A stretch of DNA of 64,000 bases, from the NCBI GenBank assembly GCA_902500785.1, contig CABVRW010000005.1:18908-82907 (forward strand), read 5' to 3'. This document shows positions 17,770 to 28,153 of the stretch, piece by piece. Below the pieces are notes generated by a model. It was not told the DNA's origin. It did no database searches and saw nothing but the letters and a program-made list of their open reading frames with translations. How positions within the stretch are numbered: position 1 is the first letter of the stretch; the number at the start of each line of letters is the position of its first letter. The translations under genes and the position numbers were made by a program. This stretch comes from an uncultured Nitrospira sp. GTDB taxonomy: Bacteria > Nitrospirota > Nitrospiria > Nitrospirales > Nitrospiraceae.

Positions 17770-20246
17770 CGAGCACATCGCACCCCGTCTCCAATGCCCT
17801 CGGATGGGGGCTGAAGCGCAAGCTCATCGTGTCCATGCTCATGGTCGGCGTCATCCCTCTCTTGCTCGGACTCGGCATGGCCTTCCTGCAGGGCTCGAAA
17901 GAAATCCAGGTCGTCAGCGGCGAAAGCTTTCAGGCCCTGGCCACGGAAGCAGCCCGCAAATTGGACCTCCTCGTGGCGGAGGAGGTGGCCAGAACCTCTC
18001 GCATCGCGGTCCACCCCGACATTGTGCGAGCGCTCGAACACCGTCGCGATGCGCTTCACACCTCCGGCAAGAACGCGGCGCAGCCTGCTCTGGTCCAAGA
18101 ACGGGCACGCTGGGCCGCGCGAGACCCGGCGGCGGTCAAAGCAATCACGGAGAATCCCACCGCGCTGCTCTTGCAGGGCTTTTACGCCGGCTCACAGAGC
18201 GAACCTGACCAGCTCCTGCCGCAAGTGGTGCGCGCGGCCACCAAGAAACTGTTCGTGACGGATGTGCAGGGAAACCTCTTTGCCACCCTGACGACCACAC
18301 CCAACTTCGCCCATGCCGACAGTATCTGGTGGAAAGGCGCGTTCAATAAAGGAGTCGGCCAACTCTATATCGAAGACCTGCACTTCGATGAACAGGCCAA
18401 TGCCTATGTCTTCAGCATTTCCCTCCCCATCATGGACAGCCTCCGGTATGAAGTGGTCGGTGTGCTCCATCGGGTCATCGACGCCAAAGAGTTCTTTTCG
18501 CCCTCGACCCACCCCATTCGGTTCGGCAAGACCGGCCATGTGATGCTGGTCGACAGTCGAGGGACGGTCCTCAGCTGCCCCATTCTTCCGACCGGCGTGC
18601 GGCTCTCAGACCTCTCGCTGATCCCACAGGTGACGGCGAGGGAACCGGGCTGGGTGACCGCCGACAGTGACGGGCACGGCGGCCAAGGGACCGCCATCAT
18701 CGGATTCGCGCCCCTTCCCGAAACCAGCCGTGCCACGAACGGCGCGCTGGAACAGGGCGGGTGGCACACGTTCGTCTGGCAATCCTCCGACGAGCTGTTC
18801 GCTCCGATCCGGCATCTCATGATGTGGATGCTGATTCTCGCTACCATCGCACTCGGCTTGCTCGCCACCCTGGGCTATTTCGCCGCCAGTCGGATCGTAA
18901 CGCCGGTCCGGCGACTGCAGGAAGCCGCCCGCCTCATCGGGCGAGGAGAATTGCAGGAACCGATCCAGATTCACACGGGAGATGAATTGGAGGATCTGGC
19001 CATCGAATTCAATCGTATGAATACGCAGCTGGAAGCCGCCTTTGCCGGATTGAACACCCAGGTTGAAGAAAAAACACAGGAAGTGCAGTACCTCCAAAAA
19101 TCCACTGATCAGGTGCTCGACGCCGTCCCGACTCCGATCATCATGATCGACCAGAAGGGCCTCATCCAATACATGAATCGCGCGTCACAGGAAGCCCTCC
19201 AGACACAGGACCACAGCTGGTCGGGCCGGCCGCTCTTCGATGTGCTGCCCCTCGATGAGGATCATCTCCAAGCCTTGCGGCGCGACCTGCGGCTCGTTGA
19301 AGGACACAGGCCGGCTGCGCACCCCAACCTCGATCAGGAACCCGCCCAGAAGGAGGCGCGCGACCCGCTCAACCAGACACACATCCAGGCATCCTCCTCC
19401 GCTCGGCCCGAATTGCGGATCGGTTCGCATCTGTATCACTACGAGTGGTTCCCGCTGGAAAGCCGCAGCGGCGCGGGAAAGCGGTTCGGCCTCGTGCTGC
19501 GTGACACCACCGATGAAACCCGGCTGCAAGATCAACTGATCCAAGCCGAAAAATCCGGCAGCCTTGATGTGCTGACCGCCGGCATCGGCCACGAACTCAA
19601 CAACCCGCTGTTTGGAATTCTCGGCCTTGGCGAGGCGATCCAGGAAGAGGAAGACCTGGCCCGCGCCAAAGGCTATGCGCAAGATATCGTCGGGCATGGA
19701 CGAAAGATGGCGGCCATTATTCGGGACTTCACCGGAGTCGCGACTCGCGAATCGAAGAACCAGCGCGTCCCGGTGGATGTCACCGCCCAATTGGATCAAG
19801 CCCTGGCCATCGTGCAGACCTCGCACGACTGCCTTGGGCTCAACGTCCAGAAACACTACGTGGCGGTGTCGCCGGTGACGGCGCTTCCAGACCAACTGCG
19901 GCTGGCGTTTATCAATGTCCTGACCAATGCCATTCAAGCTATGAGCGGGCGAGGCGACCTGTGGCTGACCACCGACGAACAGGACGACCTGATCACCATC
20001 AAGATCCGGGACAACGGACCCGGCATTCCCAAGCAACATCTCGGCAAAGTCTTCGATCCGTTCTATACCACCAAGGGACAGGGAGAAGGATCGGGACTCG
20101 GGCTCACCGTCTCGCAGCGGCTGATCAAGAAATTCGGCGGCGAGATTCGGCTGGAGAGTCCGGATGGCCAGGGCACGACCTGCGTCATCACCTTACCCGC
20201 GGACAAGGCCGGGGTACGAAAGGAGGAGCCATGCGTCCCATCCTGA
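17766..20246 (+). CDS. Membrane sensor histidine kinase (Cache-HAMP-PAS-HisKA-HATPase)
   Basis: Kinase of 826 residues. TM helix about 17-40, large periplasmic Cache-like sensor about 41-350, TM helix about 351-373, HAMP about 374-427, PAS about 446-575 interrupted by a low-complexity insert near 515-545, HisKA with His about 609 in GIGHELNNPL, and HATPase about 705-811 with DNGPGIP and GSGLGLTVS. No receiver is attached. The ATG overlaps the stop of the Rossmann-kinase gene (ATGA); an ATG four codons upstream is the alternative. Its last 16 bases overlap the start of the haem-protein gene and supply that gene's ribosome site. Confidence 0.9.
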   Translation: MTSTSHPVSNALGWGLKRKLIVSMLMVGVIPLLLGLGMAFLQGSKEIQVVSGESFQALATEAARKLDLLVAEEVARTSRIAVHPDIVRALEHRRDALHTSGKNAAQPALVQERARWAARDPAAVKAITENPTALLLQGFYAGSQSEPDQLLPQVVRAATKKLFVTDVQGNLFATLTTTPNFAHADSIWWKGAFNKGVGQLYIEDLHFDEQANAYVFSISLPIMDSLRYEVVGVLHRVIDAKEFFSPSTHPIRFGKTGHVMLVDSRGTVLSCPILPTGVRLSDLSLIPQVTAREPGWVTADSDGHGGQGTAIIGFAPLPETSRATNGALEQGGWHTFVWQSSDELFAPIRHLMMWMLILATIALGLLATLGYFAASRIVTPVRRLQEAARLIGRGELQEPIQIHTGDELEDLAIEFNRMNTQLEAAFAGLNTQVEEKTQEVQYLQKSTDQVLDAVPTPIIMIDQKGLIQYMNRASQEALQTQDHSWSGRPLFDVLPLDEDHLQALRRDLRLVEGHRPAAHPNLDQEPAQKEARDPLNQTHIQASSSARPELRIGSHLYHYEWFPLESRSGAGKRFGLVLRDTTDETRLQDQLIQAEKSGSLDVLTAGIGHELNNPLFGILGLGEAIQEEEDLARAKGYAQDIVGHGRKMAAIIRDFTGVATRESKNQRVPVDVTAQLDQALAIVQTSHDCLGLNVQKHYVAVSPVTALPDQLRLAFINVLTNAIQAMSGRGDLWLTTDEQDDLITIKIRDNGPGIPKQHLGKVFDPFYTTKGQGEGSGLGLTVSQRLIKKFGGEIRLESPDGQGTTCVITLPADKAGVRKEEPCVPS

Positions 20247-20824
20247 CATTCGTGCAAGCACGGTCACTGTGGCTCGCGCTGGCCCTGGCCTGCGCCTCGA
20301 CCTATTCATCGCAAGCGAAGGATGTCGCACCGCCCACAGGCATTCCTCCGGATAAGGTCGCAGATTTCGTACACGCAGTGCTGGATGCCGACCGGACGAT
20401 CTATACGAATCAGGTCGTCAACCGGATGCAGGCTAAAGGGATCGTGTCCGCCACGGAGCATTGGGAACACGAAAATGCCTTGCCGCTTCCCGCGCAATTT
20501 CTTCAACATTCCGGCAAACTCGTCGCCGAATCCGGACGAGGCATTCGTTACCGCCTCATCAGCCTCTGGCCCATCTACCAGCGCAATGCCCCCGCCACCG
20601 ACTTAGAACGCAAGGCGCTGGAAAGTTTTGCGCAAACGCCCGATCGTCCCTTCACCGGCATCGTGACCAGCGGCCGCAAACAATACTTTCAGGCCGTATA
20701 TTCCGATCGGGCCATATCCGCCGCCTGCGTGAAATGTCACAACAGCCACCCCTTGAGCCCCAAACGAGACTTCGCCCTTCACGACGTGATGGGCGGGATG
20801 ACCATTACCATTCCCCTCGACTGA
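20231..20824 (+). CDS. Secreted Tll0287-like (DUF3365) c-type haem protein
   Basis: Exported protein of 197 residues. A signal peptide of about 30 residues (hydrophobic LWLALALACAS) is followed by a Tll0287/DUF3365-type domain with a single haem motif CVKCH near residue 168 and the surrounding VYSDRAISAACVKCHNSHP and GGMTITIPL segments. The domain usually forms the periplasmic sensory part of kinases and chemoreceptors; here it is free-standing. AGGAGG sits four bases before the ATG and lies inside the preceding kinase gene. It could act as a soluble redox or gas-sensing partner of that kinase; that is inference. Confidence 0.85.
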   Translation: MRPILTFVQARSLWLALALACASTYSSQAKDVAPPTGIPPDKVADFVHAVLDADRTIYTNQVVNRMQAKGIVSATEHWEHENALPLPAQFLQHSGKLVAESGRGIRYRLISLWPIYQRNAPATDLERKALESFAQTPDRPFTGIVTSGRKQYFQAVYSDRAISAACVKCHNSHPLSPKRDFALHDVMGGMTITIPLD

Positions 20825-21056
20825 CCGGAATCGCGACCGAGCACCGGAATACGATGTGGTCGGCCCTGTACTCGATTCAGACCAATGGCGGGTCGGCACG
20901 TTGCAGCCGTTTGAGAGGAGAACTCGCCCAGGATGGCACGCGCCGGTCGTGCGGCCGGCGCGCCTGCACCGAGTACTGCCGTCTGGAGTGGGATGAGGAA
21001 GAACGAAGCCGATCGGCACAGAGGATCGGCAGCCTTGAATCGAGAGACGTGTCCGG

Positions 21057-21497
21057 TCAGGCGTTGTCGCCGAGCACGGCAACCGCCTTAGGACGCTGCG
21101 AGGAAATATCCCGCACATTGCCGGGAAGCTTTTGAGCGTCATCCCCCCACGAAGCGACACCCATATCCGACAGACCCTGAAACTTGGCCCCGTCTTCCAT
21201 GGAGAACGCCGGTGCGTGGACTTCGCCGACGAGGAGACCGGTCTTCAACAATTGAAGCCGTTCCGTGGCCCGCACCGTGGCCTTGATTTTTCCGCTGCTG
21301 ATGATGGTCCCGGCCGTGATCGTCCCCTGCACGATACCGTCCTCGCCGATCACGACGGTCCCCGTGGTATGAAGGTCCCCTTCCAGCCGCCCATCGATAC
21401 GCACCGTTCCTTCAACCCGAATCTCGCCCCTGAGCAACACTCCTTTGGCCAACAGGGTGATATTGTCGCTTTCCACAAAGCCGGACTTCTTCATCAT
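21057..21497 (-). CDS. Bactofilin-family polymer-forming protein
   Basis: Protein of 146 residues of the bactofilin family (right-handed beta-helix that polymerises into cytoskeletal filaments). Seen: regular hydrophobic/glycine repeats VRIDGRLEGDLHTTGTVVI, then GTITAGTIISSGKIKATV, and a disordered C-terminus. The start used is MMKKSG, with a GAAGGAG ribosome site. It stands 87 bases downstream of a PBP1B-type gene on the same strand, in keeping with a role in wall growth or shape. Confidence 0.9.
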   Translation of the reverse strand: MMKKSGFVESDNITLLAKGVLLRGEIRVEGTVRIDGRLEGDLHTTGTVVIGEDGIVQGTITAGTIISSGKIKATVRATERLQLLKTGLLVGEVHAPAFSMEDGAKFQGLSDMGVASWGDDAQKLPGNVRDISSQRPKAVAVLGDNA

Positions 21498-21583
21498 CAC
21501 GCGCTCCTTCTCCCAGGCAGTGGCCGATGAACTGGAGGACCATCCCAACATGAGCCGAGCCTACACCAGCTTTTCGATCGCAC

Positions 21584-23878
21584 CTAGGAAAAACCAAAAC
21601 TGCGCTTCACCCGTTCCCAGAATCCACTGCCGTGGACTTCACAGAATATCGAGGGCTCCGTACCTTCGATAAACAGCTCCGTCGACCGCTGCGGACATTT
21701 CGAGGTCGCCAACTGGGCCGACTGGGGATCGATGTCGCGCGCCACCACGGCAGGCGGCTGCGGAAAGTCACGCGATGAGGCCGGTACAATGCGGCGCACG
21801 AACTCCACCCACATCGGCAATGCCGCCTGCGCTCCGGTCAGCTGCAACGCCTCTTCGTCGTCGAATCCCACCCACACCCCGACGACCACGTCCGGTGTAT
21901 AGCCGACGAACCACGCATCGCGATACCCATCCGTCGTCCCTGTTTTCCCTGCCACAATGGCGCGAAGCCCCATCCCCTTCGCCTTCGCCGCGGTACCGCG
22001 CTCGACGACGCCCTTGAGCAACGAGGTCATGATATAGGCCGCTTGTGGCGAGACCGCCTGGCGACGCGCGGGCGTATGACGCCATAAGGGATCCCCTTCC
22101 GGAGTCACCACGGCCCGCAGCGCGGTCGGAGCCACGAACAGCCCTTCTTGCGCCAAGGCCCCGAACGCCGACGTCATCTCCAGCAGCGAAACGCCCGAGG
22201 TCCCCAACGCGATGGAGAGATTGTCGGCCAGCGGGCTACGAATCCCCAGCTTCTCAGCCGTCTGCAGAATGCGCTTCGTTCCGACGGCCTGTGCGATCTT
22301 CACGGCGGGAATATTCAACGATTGTTCCAGCGCCGTCCGCACCGACACCGCCCCATGGAACCGATGGTCGTAATTCTGCGGCGCCCATTTGCCCGCGCCC
22401 GACTCAAATGTCACCGGTTCGTCGATGATGGAGGTGGCCGCCGTAATCGGTTGTCCCCCCGCCAATTCCCGACGAGCTTCCAACGCCGCGAGATAGACCA
22501 GCGGCTTAAAGAGGGAGCCGGGCTGGCGCTTCGCCTGCACGGCCCGGTTGAACTGGCTCGCGCGGTAGTCACGACTCCCCACCATCGCAAGAATGCCGCC
22601 GGTCGCAGGATCGAGCGCCACCAGTGCGCCTTGCACCGCCTGGGTGTGGCGCGTCAACGCCGGATGCGCCGCTTCCAGTTTGGTCAGCTCACTCTCCAAC
22701 GTCTGGGTCGCCAGCCGTTGCAGCACGGGATCCAGCGTCGTATACGCCCTGACTCCGTCAGGAAGCGGCGCACCGGTCGTCTCCTCCACCTGTCTCAGCA
22801 GGTGGTCGACAAAGAAGGGCGCGTCGGCCAATGTGTCCTGCGGCGGCATCACCAGGACCGGCGTCATCACGGCCTGCCTCCACACGTCGTCGCTGACAAG
22901 CCCCTGTTCGTGCAGTCGCCCCAGAACGACATCGCGCCGCTGCTTGGCCAGCGCCGGATTTCTCAAAGGCGAATAGGTATTCGGCCCCTTGATCATGCCC
23001 ACCAGCATGGCCGTTTCCTCCACACTCAGCGCATCCACGCGTTTGCCGAAATACCGATGGGCCGCCTCCCCCACCCCGTAGATCGACACCGACCCGACCT
23101 GCCCGAGATAAATCTCGTTCGCATAACTTTCGAGAATGGCTTGTTTGCGGTATTTCGTCTCCAGGACGAGCGCGGCGATCGACTCTTTCAGTTTCCGTCC
23201 GAACGTGCGCTGCGGAGAATAAAACAGATTCTTCGCCAACTGCTGCGTGATCGTGCTGCCGCCCTGAATGACCGTTCCCCGGGTCACATTCGTCCAGACG
23301 GCGCGGGCCACGGCGATTGGATCGATCCCCGGATGGCTGAAGAAGCGGCGATCTTCGATGGCCAGCAGCACATCGAGAAACCGAGCCGATAGGTCGTCAT
23401 ACGATACCCATTCCCGCACCTGCCGCGACGCGCCGCGCAGGCCGCTGATCAACTGCGGCTCCAAATACAGGGGGAACAACTCGTCGTCGCCCTGAATCGA
23501 CAGCACCTTCACCACACGCCCCTGATCGAGGACCAGACGAGCCGGCACCGGTTGCAGATGAAAATCGGCAAACTCGTGCAGATAAATATCGATCTCGGCA
23601 GGTGCGACACGATACTCGCCGGGCGCACGAACGGCTGTCTCGACCGCGTGATAGCCGAGCCGGTTCAGACGTTCGATCAGATGCGAGGAAGCAATGTCCA
23701 AATCCGGCTTCAATAGAAACGGCGCGCCGTAGATCAGGCGGGGAGGATGCTCGTCGCCCGTCGGCAACGCCAGACTCGCCGAGAGGTAGAGTCCGTAGGC
23801 CAGGGCGCTGCCTGCGGCAAGGACCACGACGCCGGCCAAGGCGAAAAGCCCTCGTGCGAACCAGCGTCGGACGACCAT
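21584..23878 (-). CDS. mrcB: Bifunctional penicillin-binding protein 1B-type peptidoglycan synthase
   Basis: Class A PBP of about 764 residues. N-terminal membrane anchor about 6-30, a UB2H-like region about 50-130, GT51 glycosyltransferase about 150-320 with AIEDRRFFSHPGID and GGSTITQQLAKN, and transpeptidase about 400-710 with PGSLFKPLVYL (SxxK), SLN, and KTGTTDGYRDAWFVGYTP (KTG). It polymerises and cross-links peptidoglycan in the periplasm. ATG chosen with GGGGA upstream; a GTG three codons earlier is possible. Bactofilin follows it, while a FadL-type gene diverges upstream. Confidence 0.94.
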   Translation of the reverse strand: MVVRRWFARGLFALAGVVVLAAGSALAYGLYLSASLALPTGDEHPPRLIYGAPFLLKPDLDIASSHLIERLNRLGYHAVETAVRAPGEYRVAPAEIDIYLHEFADFHLQPVPARLVLDQGRVVKVLSIQGDDELFPLYLEPQLISGLRGASRQVREWVSYDDLSARFLDVLLAIEDRRFFSHPGIDPIAVARAVWTNVTRGTVIQGGSTITQQLAKNLFYSPQRTFGRKLKESIAALVLETKYRKQAILESYANEIYLGQVGSVSIYGVGEAAHRYFGKRVDALSVEETAMLVGMIKGPNTYSPLRNPALAKQRRDVVLGRLHEQGLVSDDVWRQAVMTPVLVMPPQDTLADAPFFVDHLLRQVEETTGAPLPDGVRAYTTLDPVLQRLATQTLESELTKLEAAHPALTRHTQAVQGALVALDPATGGILAMVGSRDYRASQFNRAVQAKRQPGSLFKPLVYLAALEARRELAGGQPITAATSIIDEPVTFESGAGKWAPQNYDHRFHGAVSVRTALEQSLNIPAVKIAQAVGTKRILQTAEKLGIRSPLADNLSIALGTSGVSLLEMTSAFGALAQEGLFVAPTALRAVVTPEGDPLWRHTPARRQAVSPQAAYIMTSLLKGVVERGTAAKAKGMGLRAIVAGKTGTTDGYRDAWFVGYTPDVVVGVWVGFDDEEALQLTGAQAALPMWVEFVRRIVPASSRDFPQPPAVVARDIDPQSAQLATSKCPQRSTELFIEGTEPSIFCEVHGSGFWERVKRSFGFS

Positions 23879-23974
23879 CACCGCCACATCCCCATGTCGT
23901 CGAGCATACGCGATCCCGCGGACGAAATCACATGCATGCAGACCGTTCGGGCAGGATCCCGCCGGAGCTCAAGC

Positions 23975-24003
23975 TTGACAAAGGGCCGGACGTTCTCTTA
24001 GAT
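23975..24003 (+). promoter_or_regulatory. Possible sigma70 promoter for the FadL-type gene
   Basis: TTGACA at 23975-23980, a 17-base spacer, then TTAGAT at 23998-24003, a weak -10 match. It would give a leader of about 160 bases before the GTG at 24171. Confidence 0.3.
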
Positions 24004-24170
24004 GAGCGCCACATTGACGTGCCTCTAGGCCCTTGTACCTATCCACACGTCCGACCTATGCGTCCGCTGCCGGTGTGCCGCCCACGAGTCGTCGCAGACG
24101 AACGGCGCAGGTCCGACAATGCAAGGATGGTTGATTCGTCGACAGACTCATTCATACGAGGTAACTGACC

Positions 24171-25658
24171 GTGAGCATGCTACGCGTTCTTGAGACCGGT
24201 GATTCACACGAGATCCGCCTGTCTGCGGCACTTCAGCCGCACCACGATCGACAGCGCCGGGGACTCCGGTGGAATCATCGCGGGTACGCATCCGCGCGAA
24301 CCCTCATAGCCTGTTGCGCTCTTGTCACGGCGATCACCGTCGGCGCCCCCCCGGCAACCTGGGCGGGCAGTTTTCGTATCTACGATCACAGCGCTTCGGC
24401 GACCGGTCAGGCATCGGCATTCACGGCTCAGGCCGACGATGCCTCAACCGGGTACTATAACCCGGCCGGCATGACGCAGCTCCGCGGTGTTCAGCTGTCG
24501 GCCGGCACCACGCTCATCGGTGGAGGCTTCTCGTTTCAGAGTCCCGCGGGCACCCAGGCGAACGGGGACCTCCGCGGCAGTGTGGCGATTCCGCCTCCGT
24601 CGAATCTATACCTGACGGCCAATCTCAAAGACCTTGGAATCGGCTCCTCCGAGAGCACCGCCGTCGGGTTGGCCGTCTTCAGCCCGTTCGGCACCTTGAC
24701 CCGCTGGCCGGACAGCAGTCCGTTTTCCACGGCCACCACCAAAGCCGCCTTCGAGTTGATCGACATTCGACCCTCCATCGCCTTCAGACCCTTGCCGGAT
24801 CTGGCGATCGGGTTAGGGGCCGACATTTACACCTTTTCAGGAGCTTTCGGAGAAGGCCAAGTCGAACGCCAATTTCGCTGGCCGGGCGGACTCGGCATCC
24901 CCGCCGGTACCGGTATGGAATTGAATGGACGCGACACGGCCGCAGGCTTCAATGCCAGCTTGCTCTATACCCCGCTGAGAAATGAAGACGGTCGGCCGCT
25001 CGTCAATATCGGCCTCATCTATCGCAGCCAGGCCACGCTGCATCTCGACGGACAACTGCTCGCTGGCGGCGCCCGTGTCGCGGACGCCCGCACGACCTTC
25101 GTGGTGCCGCAGGTCCTCACCGGCGGCATCGCCCTCTGGCCCGTCCGGGATCAAGCGCGGGAGTGGAAACTGGAATTGGACGTGGACTACACCGGCTGGA
25201 AATCGGTCCGCAATTTGGATTCGTCTCTGTCGAACGGGCTCACCATTGCCACACCCGCCAATTGGATCAGCGGCTACACCGTCATGGTCGGGACGGAGTA
25301 CAAGTGGCTCAATCCCAAGCCCCTTCCGGATTGGGACATTGCCTTACGCGCGGGCTACTGGCATTCCCAAAAAGCGATTCCGGATCAGACCTTCAACCCC
25401 GCCATTCCGGACGGCGACAACCACGCCCTGTCCACCGGCATCGGATTCACCTGCCGGAAGAAGGGCCGGTTCCTCGGGATCATCCCCTGCGGAGGATCGG
25501 ACCACACCCTCAGTCCCAAAGGCTTCGGGATCGATCTGGCCTACCAGGCCATTGTATACGAAAGCAGAACGGTCGCAGGCAACGTGAATCCTACCGTCAA
25601 CGGCACGTATCACACAACATTACATGTCGGTTCCGTGAATCTCCGCGTGAATTTTTGA
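24171..25658 (+). CDS. FadL/OmpP1/TodX-type outer-membrane transport protein
   Basis: Outer-membrane beta-barrel of 495 residues for uptake of hydrophobic compounds. The mature N-terminus shows the FadL hallmark: GSFRIYDHSASATGQASAFT, then a DDASTGYYNPAGM plug region. The C-terminus ends in phenylalanine (LRVNF), as barrel proteins do. The signal region is odd: about 40 hydrophilic residues precede the hydrophobic stretch near 43-62, so the real start may lie further in. GTG start after GAGGTAA, with an ATG two codons later. It diverges from the PBP gene. Confidence 0.88.
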   Translation: MSMLRVLETGDSHEIRLSAALQPHHDRQRRGLRWNHRGYASARTLIACCALVTAITVGAPPATWAGSFRIYDHSASATGQASAFTAQADDASTGYYNPAGMTQLRGVQLSAGTTLIGGGFSFQSPAGTQANGDLRGSVAIPPPSNLYLTANLKDLGIGSSESTAVGLAVFSPFGTLTRWPDSSPFSTATTKAAFELIDIRPSIAFRPLPDLAIGLGADIYTFSGAFGEGQVERQFRWPGGLGIPAGTGMELNGRDTAAGFNASLLYTPLRNEDGRPLVNIGLIYRSQATLHLDGQLLAGGARVADARTTFVVPQVLTGGIALWPVRDQAREWKLELDVDYTGWKSVRNLDSSLSNGLTIATPANWISGYTVMVGTEYKWLNPKPLPDWDIALRAGYWHSQKAIPDQTFNPAIPDGDNHALSTGIGFTCRKKGRFLGIIPCGGSDHTLSPKGFGIDLAYQAIVYESRTVAGNVNPTVNGTYHTTLHVGSVNLRVNF

Positions 25659-25774
25659 TGCTCGACATTCGATCGATCATGATAAAGTAGGCGTACGTAT
25701 GAGACACGCGCGCATCGTGACGCTGTCACCGGTGCCTTGTATTCGGTGAACCTGCTTTCGAGCGAGGCCGTCGA

Positions 25775-28153
25775 ATGGATCCTCCGTCCCGCACCGATCC
25801 GACCTCGGATCTTCACACCCAACAAGTCCATGTGCTCTATCGCAACATGCCGACCGGCGTGCTGGCGAGCGCCCTCAATGCCGCCATCCTCGCGGCGCTA
25901 GAATGGCCCGTCGTTCCTCATACGCCGCTGCTCCTCTGGCTCGTCGGTCTCTGGCTCGTCGCGGGGTCTCGCGCGCTCCTGATCCTCAATTATCGACGCG
26001 CGAGTCCGGCCTCCTGGCGGAGCGCCGACTGGCACCGCTGGATGCTGGTGACCACCAGCATGGCTGGCTTCGGGTGGGGCAGCAGCGTGTATTTTCTCAC
26101 GCCCGAGATTCCTCTCCCGTATGAATTAATCCAGCTATTCGTGCTGGGCGGCATGGCGGTAGGGGCGGTGTCTGTCCTGTCGGTCTCCTTTCCCCTGTTT
26201 TTGTGGTACGTCGTCCCGGCGACACTCCCCACCCTTGGACATCTTTTGCTCAGCGGCTATGAATTTCATTTGATCATGGGGAGCATGAGCGTTTTGTTTC
26301 TCTTCGCCACGATACACTCCGCATGGAACTTCAACCGCATCCTGCTCTCCTCGATGCGCCTGCAACAGGAGAAGCTCGCCCTCGTGGGGTCGTTGACCAC
26401 CCGCACTGAGGCGGTGGAACGGCTGAATCAGGAAATCACCAAAGAAATTCATGATCGTCGCGCCATCGAAGAGCAATTACGAACCGCGCAGAGCGACCTG
26501 GAACGACGTATCGCCGAACGCACGGCCGACCTCGCCCAGGCAAACGCGCGACTGCAGGACGAAGTCCAAGAACACCGGCGAACCGAAGGCGCGCGACTCT
26601 CGAGCGAAAAACGGTTCAACTATCTCACCGACAACCTGAACCAGGGCGTGTGGTTTGCCCAGGCGAATCCGCCGCAGGTGCTCTATGTCAATCCGGCCTT
26701 TGAACGGATCTGGGGGCTGCCGGCCGCACGCTTCTACGAGAATCCCAAGCTCTGGCGGGACTATCTCCACCCCGACCATCGACAGCTTGTCGCCGATGTC
26801 TACGATGCGGAGATTGCCAATCCGACCGGACACGACCTGCAACTGCTGTATCGGATCGTCCGGCCGGACGGACAGGTCCGATGGATTCACGACCGGATGG
26901 TCATCCACCATACCTCCGCCGGAGAGGTCGACAGTCTGAGCGGCATCACCGAGGACATCACGGAAGCTCGCGAACTGGAAGACCAGTTGCGACAGGCGCA
27001 AAAAATGGAAGCCGTCGGACGATTGGCCGGAGGTGTGGCGCATGACTTCAACAACGTCATGACTGTGATCCTCGGCTATAGCGCGGTACTGCTTCAGGAA
27101 TTGAGCCAGAACTCCTCGGCCCGATACTTCGTGCAGGAAATTCAGCGCGCCGGAGAACGTTGTGCGGCGCTCACCGGCCAGTTACTCGCTTTCAGCCGCA
27201 AGCAAATGCTCCACCCCGTCTCACTGGATCTCCACCGAGTGATTCGGGACCTCATGACGCTCCTGAAAAGCCTGATCGGCGAGCACATCACGATCGTGCT
27301 GCAACTCGACCCCTTGCCTCGCTGGGTCAAGGCCGACGCCGTCCAACTCGAACAGGTGTTGCTCAACCTGGCCGTCAATGCCCGCGATGCCATGCCGCAT
27401 GGCGGCACGTTGACCATCGATACCCACCAGGTCTTTTCGGAAGAGGTCTGGGGTCCCGGCCATGACACACGCACCACTTGCACCTATGTGCGTCTGCGGG
27501 TGCACGATACGGGAACCGGCATCGATCCCGCCACGAAAGCCAAAATTTTCGAACCGTTCTTCACCACCAAACCCCCGGGGAGAGGGACCGGTCTCGGTCT
27601 CTCCACCGTGTACGGCATCGTGCACCAAAGCGGAGGGACGATCACGGTCGAGAGCGCAGTGAGTCAGGGCACCACGATGACGGTATTTCTCCCGGAAGTC
27701 GCTCCTCCGCACGCCGCCCTTCCGCCGGTTCAATCTGAGCCGGAGGACAAAACGGGGTCGGAAATCATCCTACTCGTGGAGGATGAACCCTCGGTGCGTC
27801 TGCTGACTCAACATATTCTCAGAACACATGGCTATACCGTGCATGAGGCGGAGAACGGCTTCCAGGCGCTGGACCTGATTCGCCGAAACGCGTTGCACAT
27901 CGACTTGCTGCTGACCGATCTCGTGATGCCGGGGATGAACGGCAAAGAGTTAGCCATGCGTCTTCGAGGCCATTTCATGGACCTGAAAGTGCTCTACATG
28001 TCGGGGTACAGCGACAACCCGCCCGTCACAGGAGACGAAGCCCAGGGCTACACGACATTCCTGCAGAAGCCCTTCTCGCCCGAGGACTTGATCCGCCTGG
28101 TGCGCGAGACGCTTCACTCGGTCTCTCCCGCGCAATTCATTCCGCCGGCGTGA
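25775..28153 (+). CDS. Hybrid sensor histidine kinase with multi-pass membrane input
   Basis: Kinase of 792 residues. Residues about 25-185 contain around six membrane helices in a MASE-like arrangement with no large periplasmic loop, followed by a coiled coil about 190-275, PAS about 278-400, HisKA with His about 423 in GGVAHDFNN, HATPase about 520-650 with DTGTGID and [11 protein letters not shown], and a receiver about 667-785 with [13 protein letters not shown]. The core and receiver closely resemble the kinase at 1368-4469. The input suggests sensing within the membrane. Its last 17 bases overlap the end of a decayed transporter on the other strand. Confidence 0.92.
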   Translation: MDPPSRTDPTSDLHTQQVHVLYRNMPTGVLASALNAAILAALEWPVVPHTPLLLWLVGLWLVAGSRALLILNYRRASPASWRSADWHRWMLVTTSMAGFGWGSSVYFLTPEIPLPYELIQLFVLGGMAVGAVSVLSVSFPLFLWYVVPATLPTLGHLLLSGYEFHLIMGSMSVLFLFATIHSAWNFNRILLSSMRLQQEKLALVGSLTTRTEAVERLNQEITKEIHDRRAIEEQLRTAQSDLERRIAERTADLAQANARLQDEVQEHRRTEGARLSSEKRFNYLTDNLNQGVWFAQANPPQVLYVNPAFERIWGLPAARFYENPKLWRDYLHPDHRQLVADVYDAEIANPTGHDLQLLYRIVRPDGQVRWIHDRMVIHHTSAGEVDSLSGITEDITEARELEDQLRQAQKMEAVGRLAGGVAHDFNNVMTVILGYSAVLLQELSQNSSARYFVQEIQRAGERCAALTGQLLAFSRKQMLHPVSLDLHRVIRDLMTLLKSLIGEHITIVLQLDPLPRWVKADAVQLEQVLLNLAVNARDAMPHGGTLTIDTHQVFSEEVWGPGHDTRTTCTYVRLRVHDTGTGIDPATKAKIFEPFFTTKPPGRGTGLGLSTVYGIVHQSGGTITVESAVSQGTTMTVFLPEVAPPHAALPPVQSEPEDKTGSEIILLVEDEPSVRLLTQHILRTHGYTVHEAENGFQALDLIRRNALHIDLLLTDLVMPGMNGKELAMRLRGHFMDLKVLYMSGYSDNPPVTGDEAQGYTTFLQKPFSPEDLIRLVRETLHSVSPAQFIPPA

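Noticed and set aside
22148..23392. A 414-residue plus-strand open frame
   Set aside because: It lies antisense to the penicillin-binding protein, whose GT51 and transpeptidase motifs are intact; the composition is that of a shadow.
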